From: Oscillospiraceae bacterium
GTDB taxonomy: Bacteria; Bacillota; Clostridia; Oscillospirales; SIG627
Direction of reading: 5' to 3'
Assembly (NCBI GenBank): GCA_015063605.1
Contig: SVTV01000017.1
Coordinates: 1-62,659, forward strand
Length of the DNA stretch: 62,659 nucleotides
In this document: in pieces, positions 8,771-15,235 of the stretch
How the letters are laid out: each line of letters begins with the position of its first letter
Position numbering within the stretch: the first letter of the stretch is position 1
Position numbers and translations under genes: made by a program
Notes under the pieces: model-generated
Seen by the model: only the letters and a program-made list of their open reading frames with translations
Databases searched by the model: none
Told to the model about the DNA's origin: nothing

Positions 8771-10027
8771 TTAAATTTTGCCTATCGCTTTTGCGATCAC
8801 TTCGGCGTCAAGGGAAACGACTGTCTCGGTGGAATCAGCCATACTCTTAAGCTTTATCTCGCCTGATTCGATCTCGGTCTCACCGATTACGGCAACGTAT
8901 TTCGCTCCCGTCTTATCCGCATATTTCATCTGCGCCTTAAGGCTTCTGCCCACCTTGTCAAAGTCGGCACGGATACCCATATCGTAAAGCTTCTGTGCCA
9001 TCGTAAAGGAGAAGGTAAGAGCCTTTTTATCCATAGGGGCAAAGTATATATCCGCTGTCTGAGGCTTTTCAACCATTCCCTGAGCCTCAAGAGCAAGCAT
9101 TATTCTTGTAAGACCCATAGCAAATCCTATACCGGATATTGCGGGACCGCCCAATTCCTCAACAAGACCGTCGTATCTTCCGCCGCCGCAGATGGTGCTC
9201 TGAGAGCCGATAGCCGTTGAAACAAATTCGAATACCGTACGTCTGTAATAGTCAAGGCCTCGAACTATGGAAGGATTTACCTTGTAATCGGCTCCCGCCG
9301 CATCCAGAAGAGATTTGAGCTCATTGAAGTGCTCCGCACATTCGGGACAAAGATAATCGATGGTCTTGGGTGCGTTTTCTGCAATAGCAGAGCATATGGG
9401 GCTCTTGCAATCAAGTATACGAAGAGGGTTTGAGTCTATTCTTGAGAGACAAGTGTCGCAAAGCTCGCTTCTGCGTGCCTCAAAATATTCATGGAGAGCT
9501 TTATTGTATATGGGACGGCAATGCTTACAGCCGATAGAGTTTATTTCCAGGGAAATATCCTTTATTCCGAGCTTTTTGAAAATATCGGCAACAAAAAGAA
9601 TAATATCCGCATCGGCACAAGGCTGTTCCGCTCCGAAAAGCTCTGCTCCGAACTGGTAAAATTCTCTTGAGCGGCCCGCTTCGGGCTTTTCGTATCTGAA
9701 GCAAGATATGAGATAATAAACGGGGAGGGGCATCGCACCCGATGTAAGAGAGTTTTCGATAACACTTCTTACAACGCCTGCCGTTCCTTCGGGACGAAGG
9801 GAAAGGCTTCTTCCGTCATTATCGTAGAACGAATACATCTCTTTTTGTACGACATCGCTTGTGTCACCGACACCGCGCTTGTAAAGCTCGCTTACTTCAA
9901 AGGTGGGAAGACGTATCTCACCGTATCCGTGAGTTGCGGCTGTCTCTCTGAGTATCGTTTCTACCTTCTGCCACATTACCGATTTATCGGGCAGAATATC
10001 AATTGTACCGCGGGGTTTCTGAAGCAT
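8771..10027 (-). CDS. hisS: Histidyl-tRNA synthetase
   Basis: Class II synthetase charging tRNA-His. 418 residues, as expected. Starts MLQKPRGTIDILPD. Motif 2 region with RPEGTAGVVRSVIEN and CFRYEKPEAGRSREFYQFG, the histidine-specific motifs (LDYYRRTVFEF and GGGRYDGLVEELGG) and the C-terminal anticodon domain (about 330-418) are present. A short zinc-like cluster CDTCLSRIDSNP..CKSPIC is seen, as in other Clostridial HisS. It lies upstream of aspS in the same direction. Confidence 0.97.
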   Translation of the reverse strand: MLQKPRGTIDILPDKSVMWQKVETILRETAATHGYGEIRLPTFEVSELYKRGVGDTSDVVQKEMYSFYDNDGRSLSLRPEGTAGVVRSVIENSLTSGAMPLPVYYLISCFRYEKPEAGRSREFYQFGAELFGAEQPCADADIILFVADIFKKLGIKDISLEINSIGCKHCRPIYNKALHEYFEARRSELCDTCLSRIDSNPLRILDCKSPICSAIAENAPKTIDYLCPECAEHFNELKSLLDAAGADYKVNPSIVRGLDYYRRTVFEFVSTAIGSQSTICGGGRYDGLVEELGGPAISGIGFAMGLTRIMLALEAQGMVEKPQTADIYFAPMDKKALTFSFTMAQKLYDMGIRADFDKVGRSLKAQMKYADKTGAKYVAVIGETEIESGEIKLKSMADSTETVVSLDAEVIAKAIGKI

Positions 10028-10046
10028 GATTTATTTTTTTGCGTGT

Positions 10047-10071
10047 TAAAAGCGGCACGGTAAGCGCCGCC
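10047..10071 (-). terminator. Weak intrinsic terminator after the MgsA-like gene
   Basis: On the minus strand GCGGC and GCCGC (10052-10070) form a 5-bp GC stem followed by TTTTAAC. It is placed between the MgsA-like gene and hisS. The stem is short, so termination may be partial. Confidence 0.35.
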
Positions 10072-10114
10072 TGCACGATCCTTTCTGTGTATTATATAAT
10101 GTAAAGTTGTTTTA

Positions 10115-10561
10115 TCAGAAGTTGAAGGGGAAATCGTCGTAAGACAAGGTCGGTCTCTGAGATCTGGAATTCATAATATTTCGCCAATCAAGATCGCCTC
10201 TTCCCAGGGCAAGCATAATAGCCTCCGCGGATGCAAGATTTGTCGCGAAGGGAACGTTGTACATGTCGCATAATCTGAAAAGCTCGGCTTCCGTATCGTC
10301 TGTGAAGCCCTTTTTTGCCGTGGATCTCAAAAAGAACAACACATCTATCTCGTTATAAGCAATTCGCGATACCATTTGCTGCATTCCGCCGTGTCTGCTG
10401 CTGAGCAGTCTTTCTATTTTGAGTCCCGTTGCTTCGGAAATAAGCTTTCCGGTCGTAGCTGTGGAACATAATGTATGCTTTGACAATATTCCGCAATAAG
10501 CTATGCAGAATTCCGTCATCAATTCTTTTTTTTCGTCGTGGGCAATCAAGCCGATTATCAT
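10115..10561 (-). CDS. Methylglyoxal-synthase-like protein lacking catalytic residues
   Basis: Full-length MGS fold (148 residues). It keeps the N-terminal IGLIAHDEKK (the H19-D20-K23 region), the phosphate-loop region with TATTGKLISEATG and the C-terminal NVPFATNLASAEAI. The catalytic stretch is changed: family GPxGGDQQIGA reads SSRHGGMQQMVS, so the catalytic Asp is Met. The FxxDPxxxxPHxPD segment reads FFLRSTAKKGFTDDT, losing the second Asp and the His. The known enzyme turns dihydroxyacetone phosphate into methylglyoxal; this one probably cannot. It sits about 100 bp downstream of a MinD-like gene, matching the Clostridial min-mgsA neighbourhood. A small-molecule sensor or degenerate paralogue are possible roles. 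Confidence 0.75.
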   Translation of the reverse strand: MIIGLIAHDEKKELMTEFCIAYCGILSKHTLCSTATTGKLISEATGLKIERLLSSRHGGMQQMVSRIAYNEIDVLFFLRSTAKKGFTDDTEAELFRLCDMYNVPFATNLASAEAIMLALGRGDLDWRNIMNSRSQRPTLSYDDFPFNF

Positions 10562-10663
10562 TTGAGCCGTCCTTTCCGTGGATACACTCCGATGGGGAGC
10601 TGTATCCCATATTTTCCATTATACATAATTCGGTTAAAATATAATTTAAATCTTTGAAGTCAC

Positions 10664-11449
10664 TCAATAAAACTTCTTACGCTTTCTCCTTGAGACTATC
10701 CCCTCCATAACGGGGACATTCTTTCCGGTCATTCGTGTTGCGGTATTGGTAAGAGCTTTTCCCGCTCCGCTTCTTTTGAGCGACGAGAGGGGGATGCCCC
10801 TTCTGATATGCTTTTCGGCATCGGGATCGTAGGGAACTATTCCCAGAAGCTCTGCCTTTACGGTAAAAATAAGAGACAGTATTCCCTCTGAGTTTGACGA
10901 GGGTGTGTTAAGATCGTATCCGTTTATGATAAGACGTACATTGCAGTTTTCCGAAATCATTTCGGAAAGCTCATACACGGTCTTTTCCGCCGCTCTTACG
11001 GCGTAAACGCTGTCCGTTGTGACCACATTTATAAGAGTTATCTGCTTTGAAGATGCGAGCAGTTCGAAGTATTCTCCGCCGCCGGCAGGCATATCGAAAA
11101 TAACGAAGTCATAAGCGTTTTTCATCAATGAAAGCGCTTTTTCCATTTGCTCCTCCGTTATCGGGATAAAGGAGTCCTTTGTCATCGGAGAAGAAATAAA
11201 ATCAAGATTTTCAAAAGGAGATGATATAACGGCGTCCTCTAAGCTCGCCGCACCGGAAAGAACATCCGTAACGGGAGGTGCTACCGTGTTTTCGCATCCC
11301 AGCGCTATATCAAGTCCGCCCGCTCCCAGATCCATATCTACCGCAAGCACCTTATAGCCTTGCGCGGAAAGAGCATATGCCGTCGATGCGGAAACGGTCG
11401 TCTTACCGACACCGCCTTTTATGGATGTCACTATTACCGCTTTTGACAT
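10664..11449 (-). CDS. MinD/ParA-family P-loop ATPase
   Basis: Deviant-Walker-A ATPase. 261 residues starting MSKAVIVTSIKGGVGKTT, with the signature KGGVGKTT at 11-18 including the extra Lys that acts across the dimer. VLAVDMDLGAGGLDI (Walker A prime/switch I) and YDFVIFDMPAGGG (switch II) follow. The C-terminal tail is strongly basic (SRRKRKKFY) and could contact membrane, though it is not a typical MinD amphipathic helix. ATG at 11449 has GGAAGGAG 9 nt away. An upstream in-frame extension to 11518 overlaps the promoter and is rejected. No minC or minE is in view, so division-site placement is plausible but not proven. Confidence 0.82.
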   Translation of the reverse strand: MSKAVIVTSIKGGVGKTTVSASTAYALSAQGYKVLAVDMDLGAGGLDIALGCENTVAPPVTDVLSGAASLEDAVISSPFENLDFISSPMTKDSFIPITEEQMEKALSLMKNAYDFVIFDMPAGGGEYFELLASSKQITLINVVTTDSVYAVRAAEKTVYELSEMISENCNVRLIINGYDLNTPSSNSEGILSLIFTVKAELLGIVPYDPDAEKHIRRGIPLSSLKRSGAGKALTNTATRMTGKNVPVMEGIVSRRKRKKFY

Positions 11450-11489
11450 GAAAGCACACTCCTTCCCCAAGATACAATAACTCTTTTTT

Positions 11490-11518
11490 ATTATATCATT
11501 TTCAAGTCTTAAAGTCAA
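11490..11518 (-). promoter_or_regulatory. Sigma-A promoter for the MinD-like gene
   Basis: On the minus strand TTGACT (11513-11518), 17-bp spacer, TATAAT (11490-11495) with a TG one base before the -10 (extended -10). It ends about 40 bp before the start codon. Confidence 0.75.
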
Positions 11519-11673
11519 TAGTTATTCGGATGCATTTGTACTAAAATCGATGTATTTAAACTAAATGTAATCTACCATCTTATAATAGGAGAAATTAAGT
11601 CATAATCCGACTGAAGCAATAGGAAAAATAACTTTGCGGAAATGTGAACAAAATATGAAATAATGATAATCTA

Positions 11674-11702
11674 TTGACAAATTAATAAAAAAATTGTATC
11701 AT
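11674..11702 (+). promoter_or_regulatory. Sigma-A promoter for the marR-SLH unit
   Basis: TTGACA (11674-11679), 17-bp spacer, TATCAT (11697-11702), about 100 bp before the MarR start. Together with the opposite promoter at 11490 it accounts for the 350-bp divergent gap; nothing else gene-like is seen there. Confidence 0.75.
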
Positions 11703-11799
11703 ATAGGTGTGGGAATATGCGTATAGACACGACTTTCCATTAAAAAGTATTTGTCTCCCCGGATAAAACAGCATCTGCGGAGAAATTGGAGATTTGATT

Positions 11800-12252
11800 A
11801 TGAAAAAAGAAACGGAAACGAGAGACGGTGCCTATTTGCGCCTCATGGAGGCGATTGAGAACGTTTCTAAACTAAACAGTGCGTGTATGAGAGCCGAATG
11901 TATTAAAGTAGGTATGCACCCGGGATACAGACAGATCATATCATACCTTTTCAGAGAGGACGGTGCTCCTCAGCTTGAGATAGTGAGATTGACAAATTTC
12001 AAGCCATCAACGGTAAGTGTCACTCTTCAGAAAATGGAACAGGAAGGATACGTCACGAGAAAAACAGATCTTTTCGATCAGCGCAGTGTACGTGTGTATC
12101 TCACAGATAAGGCAAAAGAAATGGAAAAAGCTCTTGTAAACCGTATGAAGGAGAAGGATGAGGAAGCAGCAAAGTGTTTCACAGCGGAAGAATTGGTCTC
12201 CTGCTGTGAGATTTTGGAAAGACTTTACGATTCCGTGCGTTTTAACGGATAA
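11800..12252 (+). CDS. MarR-family transcriptional regulator
   Basis: Winged-helix DNA-binding repressor or activator, 150 residues. The central part matches the MarR wing and recognition helix: EIVRLTNFKPSTVSVTLQKMEQEGYVTR, then DQRSVRVYLTDKAKEM, the conserved D-x-R-S-x-R-V-x-L-T box of the wing. The ATG at 11800 is 8 nt after GGAG. A TTG two codons earlier touches the ribosome site and is unlikely. An SLH-domain gene begins 41 bp downstream, so the two are probably co-transcribed. Ligand and targets unknown; autoregulation is likely for the family. Confidence 0.85.
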   Translation: MKKETETRDGAYLRLMEAIENVSKLNSACMRAECIKVGMHPGYRQIISYLFREDGAPQLEIVRLTNFKPSTVSVTLQKMEQEGYVTRKTDLFDQRSVRVYLTDKAKEMEKALVNRMKEKDEEAAKCFTAEELVSCCEILERLYDSVRFNG

Positions 12253-12293
12253 GGTATACGACCGGTTACGGGTCTAAGACGGGGAAAAGTATA

Positions 12294-13625
12294 ATGAAGC
12301 TTTATAAAAGAATACTCACTGCTTTGATAGCTGTGTTTGTTTTGACGGGGACGTCTTTTGCACAGCTTCCGGAAAAAGAAGTGTATAATAGCTTGACGGA
12401 AGCAGAAAGCGAAAGTGCATCATCAAAAGTATCTGTTTCGGCTGCGGTTAAAACAGTATCATCGAAAGAAGAAAAGATTACGGTGGATTCCTTTACGGAT
12501 GTGTCTGATTCGTCATGGTATTACGGGTATATCGAGCCATTGGCGGAGAAAGGGATTTTTGTGGGAACATCTCCCACTACGTTCCATCCTGATCTCGAGC
12601 TTTCCCTGTGTCAGCTCATTACCCTGATAACAAGATATCTCAATATAGAGCACAGAATAAACGATATCGCACCGAATGCCGATATTGCGGGCTCCGGTAA
12701 ATGGTATTATAAGTATGTTGCCGTTCTGTATTACGGCGGATTCTTCAAGGAAAATGAGTTCGGACTCAGATCCGATGAAAACGGAGCATTGATAATAGAC
12801 GATAATTCCGCCGGGATATTGGAATCTCCCGTTTTGCGGCAGGATACGGCTGTTCTTCTGGCACGCTCCTTTGAGCTTGACGGAATCCCCCTTTCAAGTG
12901 AAGCAAATTATCCCGAGGTCTCTTCTCACGGTCATGAATTCATAAGAGGCGGTATGTATGACGAAGATACTCTCATGAGATTTTCCGCCAAAATAAAGGA
13001 CTTCGAAAGCATCGGTGAAGAATACAGGCTTTCTGTTCTGAAATGCTATTACAGCGGTATTTTTGCGGGGGACGAAAACGGTAATTTCAATCCTTCCTCA
13101 CCGCTTCGCAGATGTGAGGCGGCAAAGCTTATATCGGCGATCATGTACCGCGATAAACGTAATGCAACCGATCTTCGCGATATCGGTGATCTGTCATTTG
13201 ATGAAGAAGATTATTACTCCGGAGCCGATGGTGAAAAGCATCTTAATGCAGATGCAGTAAAAAGTATTCTTGCAGAAGCCGAGGAATTCTTGAGCTTTGT
13301 GAAAAGCGGCGGTAATGATTATCTTAACGTTTCTGTAAGAAGCATTTGCCCTGATGGATACTTTTGCGAGGTCCTCGTTTCAAGGTATTTGTACGGTGCA
13401 AATTACAAAGCATACTACATAAACCAATCTGTTTCGGATTCATTTACGGAATCGGGGATAGACGATAAAAGGATATTATTGCTTTACGGCGGTGCGCCCT
13501 GCGAGGCTACGGTCACATTTATCCTTCGTAATATGCAGACGGGTGAAGCTGAGGCAGTGTCGGAATACAGGATAGCCAAAGATCTTACATTGAAGAGAGT
13601 GTCATTTGAGATGCGGAAGATGTGA
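12294..13625 (+). CDS. Secreted S-layer-homology (SLH) domain protein
   Basis: Exported protein expected to bind secondary cell-wall polymer through SLH domains. Signal peptide MKLYKRILTALIAVFVLTGT with cleavage probably near SFA-QL. Three SLH-like units are seen: FTDVSDSSWYYGYIEPLAEKG with FHPDLELSLCQLITLI; a weaker YYKYVAVLYYGGFFKEN; and KCYYSGIFAGDENGNFNPSSPLRRCEAAKLI. The remaining C-terminal 150 residues show no recognised domain. It lies just after the MarR gene. No cargo enzyme domain is visible, so it may be structural or have a novel C-terminal function. Confidence 0.8.
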   Translation: MKLYKRILTALIAVFVLTGTSFAQLPEKEVYNSLTEAESESASSKVSVSAAVKTVSSKEEKITVDSFTDVSDSSWYYGYIEPLAEKGIFVGTSPTTFHPDLELSLCQLITLITRYLNIEHRINDIAPNADIAGSGKWYYKYVAVLYYGGFFKENEFGLRSDENGALIIDDNSAGILESPVLRQDTAVLLARSFELDGIPLSSEANYPEVSSHGHEFIRGGMYDEDTLMRFSAKIKDFESIGEEYRLSVLKCYYSGIFAGDENGNFNPSSPLRRCEAAKLISAIMYRDKRNATDLRDIGDLSFDEEDYYSGADGEKHLNADAVKSILAEAEEFLSFVKSGGNDYLNVSVRSICPDGYFCEVLVSRYLYGANYKAYYINQSVSDSFTESGIDDKRILLLYGGAPCEATVTFILRNMQTGEAEAVSEYRIAKDLTLKRVSFEMRKM

Positions 13626-13725
13626 AAATATTAACGTGAAGTGAATATTTTGTTAACATTCATCCCGGCGGAAACATTTTTTTAAAAAAAATTGGGTTTT
13701 ATTAGTTAAAATGCCTACAAAACTC

Positions 13726-13754
13726 TTGACAAAAAACGATTTTTGGAATATAAT
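13726..13754 (+). promoter_or_regulatory. Consensus sigma-A promoter for the small lipoprotein
   Basis: Perfect TTGACA (13726-13731), 17-bp spacer, perfect TATAAT (13749-13754). The leader from here to the start is about 85 nt. This is the closest match to consensus in the window. Confidence 0.88.
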
Positions 13755-13844
13755 CTCTACAACGTGAAGTCATTGCATATGACACGCGCGGAAAACCCGC
13801 AAATCAAAACGGCGTATTGCCGAACTATTTAAGGAGAAATGAAA

Positions 13845-14231
13845 ATGAAAACAAGAGTAATCGCAATAGCTCTTATGCTTTGCATCATGGCAGCGGCTAT
13901 GGTCGCTTGTCAGCCCGCAGCTCCCGTTGGCGCAGAAGTTACAGCAACTGTTACTATTACTGCAAAAGACGGTACACCTGTACTTAACGAAACATTCACA
14001 TTCAACAGTGACGCTCCTACAGTAGAGTTGGCTCTCACTGAGGCTTGTGCAAAGGCAAGTGTTGAACTCGTTCTCTCTGAGTACGGCACCATCGAAAAGA
14101 TCGGTGAAGTAGTTCTCGAAGAAGGCGATTTCTGGGATGTTAAGATCGACGGCAAGGAAGTAGCTCTCAACGGCGAAATCACCAGCGGTACATCCATAGC
14201 AGTTTCCGTTGGAACAATCGTAGCTGAATAA
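13845..14231 (+). CDS. Small secreted lipoprotein, unknown function
   Basis: 128-residue precursor. Signal peptide MKTRVIAIALMLCIMAAAM ends in a lipobox AMVAC, so the mature protein is anchored to the membrane by its Cys. The mature part is a single small domain with alternating strands (VTATVTITAKDGTPVL, FWDVKIDGKEVALNGEI, GTSIAVSVGTI), loosely like the DUF4430/transcobalamin-like fold, but I cannot confirm that. Start ATG 13845 is 8 nt after AAGGAG; an ATG at 13839 is too close. It forms a single-gene unit with a perfect promoter and a strong terminator, suggesting high expression. Role unknown. Confidence 0.82.
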   Translation: MKTRVIAIALMLCIMAAAMVACQPAAPVGAEVTATVTITAKDGTPVLNETFTFNSDAPTVELALTEACAKASVELVLSEYGTIEKIGEVVLEEGDFWDVKIDGKEVALNGEITSGTSIAVSVGTIVAE

Positions 14232-14258
14232 TTCGTACAAGGTCTTATAAAGATATAT

Positions 14259-14296
14259 ACGCTCTTACCTTAACGGTAGGGGCGTTTCTTTTTTTG
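14259..14296 (+). terminator. Strong intrinsic terminator after the lipoprotein
   Basis: An 11-pair stem (14259-14269 with 14275-14285, two G-U pairs) with loop TTAAC, followed by TTCTTTTTTT. It closes the single-gene lipoprotein unit. Confidence 0.88.
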
Positions 14297-14337
14297 TGAA
14301 ATGCGCAGAATATTTCAAAAAAGATAAAAAATCGGTA

Positions 14338-14366
14338 TTGAATATAATTTATCTGTATGATATAAT
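14338..14366 (+). promoter_or_regulatory. Promoter of the Fur-family gene, overlapping a dyad
   Basis: TTGAAT (14338-14343), 17-bp spacer, TATAAT (14361-14366) with an extended TG. The promoter sits inside an imperfect A/T-rich dyad of about 35 bp (12 of 15 positions paired in each arm), the size and composition of a Fur/PerR-type operator, which would allow autoregulation. Confidence 0.65.
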
Positions 14367-14417
14367 AAATTCAATCGGATCTGTCGTTATATCGACCGTT
14401 CGTAATTTGTATCGGCG

Positions 14418-14822
14418 GTGTATGTTTTGTCTAAAAGCTATAATACAAAGCAAAAAAGAGAGATATTGAAGTTTTTCGAAGATAATAAGGAACTTTGTGT
14501 CAGCGCCAAGGAGCTTATCGTGAAGGTTTCACCCGAGATAGGCGAGGCAACGGTATACAGATGTCTTACCGCTTTGACCGAGGAAGGAAAATTGAAAAAG
14601 TTCATTTCCGAAAAAGGGCAAAGCTCTTATTATCAGTATGCATCATGTGAGGATTGCGATAAGCATTTTCATATGAAGTGTGTTTCCTGCGGAAGGCTTA
14701 TACACATGGACTGTACGTTTATGCACAGCTTCGGAGAGCACATAAAGAAGGAACATGATTTCTATGTGGATAATGCAAAGACCGTGATCTACGGGATCTG
14801 CTCATCCTGCAGACAGGAATGA
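14418..14822 (+). CDS. Fur/PerR-family metal-dependent regulator
   Basis: About 134 residues. N-terminal winged helix with TKQKREILKFFEDNKELCVSA and the recognition helix GEATVYRCLTALTEEGKLKK. C-terminal dimer/metal domain with FHMKCVSCGRLIHMDC and ICSSC, giving the two CxxC pairs for structural zinc, and His-rich metal ligands (HFHMK, HSFGEHIKKEHDF). Whether it senses iron, zinc, manganese or peroxide is not decidable here. The annotated start is a GTG; a TTG nine bases later is equally possible, since neither has a clear ribosome site. A small alpha-helical protein gene follows. Confidence 0.88.
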   Translation: MYVLSKSYNTKQKREILKFFEDNKELCVSAKELIVKVSPEIGEATVYRCLTALTEEGKLKKFISEKGQSSYYQYASCEDCDKHFHMKCVSCGRLIHMDCTFMHSFGEHIKKEHDFYVDNAKTVIYGICSSCRQE

Positions 14823-14894
14823 TCCCGATAATTTCTGCGGATAGATCAAGCGATACGGGGAATCATAAATACACAACTTGACGGAGGAGTTTTT

Positions 14895-15200
14895 ATGAAG
14901 ATGAATATAGACAAGGATGTTATTATACGCACATGCGAAAGCTGCGTTGAAAAGCTCACCGATGTGGGTGCCGATCTGATCTTTCAGGTCAGGAATATGA
15001 TCGATACTTGCGTTGAAGAGGCACGCATGAAGGAGATATATGCCGTCCTCGGAAAAAAGTATTATACTATGCGCGGTGATATCCCGGATGAAGAACTCAG
15101 CGAGCTTTGCCGGGCGGCAAGACTTACGGAACAGAAAATCGCTTCCTTGAAGGAAGAAAAATTGATTAATCAACTCTATAACAAATTATATAACAAATAA
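14895..15200 (+). CDS. Small helical protein of unknown function
   Basis: 101 residues, not recognised. It starts at an ATG with GGAGGAG 5 nt upstream, so it is very likely translated. The sequence is charged and helical (ADLIFQVRNMIDTCVEEARM, EELSELCRAARLTEQKIASL) with a repeated tail NQLYNKLYNK. Three Cys occur in a pattern (CESC, DTC) too sparse for a metal site call. It lies between the Fur gene and the rhamnosidase, 36 bp before the latter, so co-expression with either is possible. Confidence 0.65.
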   Translation: MKMNIDKDVIIRTCESCVEKLTDVGADLIFQVRNMIDTCVEEARMKEIYAVLGKKYYTMRGDIPDEELSELCRAARLTEQKIASLKEEKLINQLYNKLYNK

Positions 15201-15235
15201 ACTGCGAAGCACAAGAAATAAAAGGAGAAAGAAAA

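Noticed and set aside
8713..10114. T-box leader for aspS or hisS
   Set aside because: The gaps before both genes are under 100 bp and contain no T-box sequence (TGGNACCGCG).
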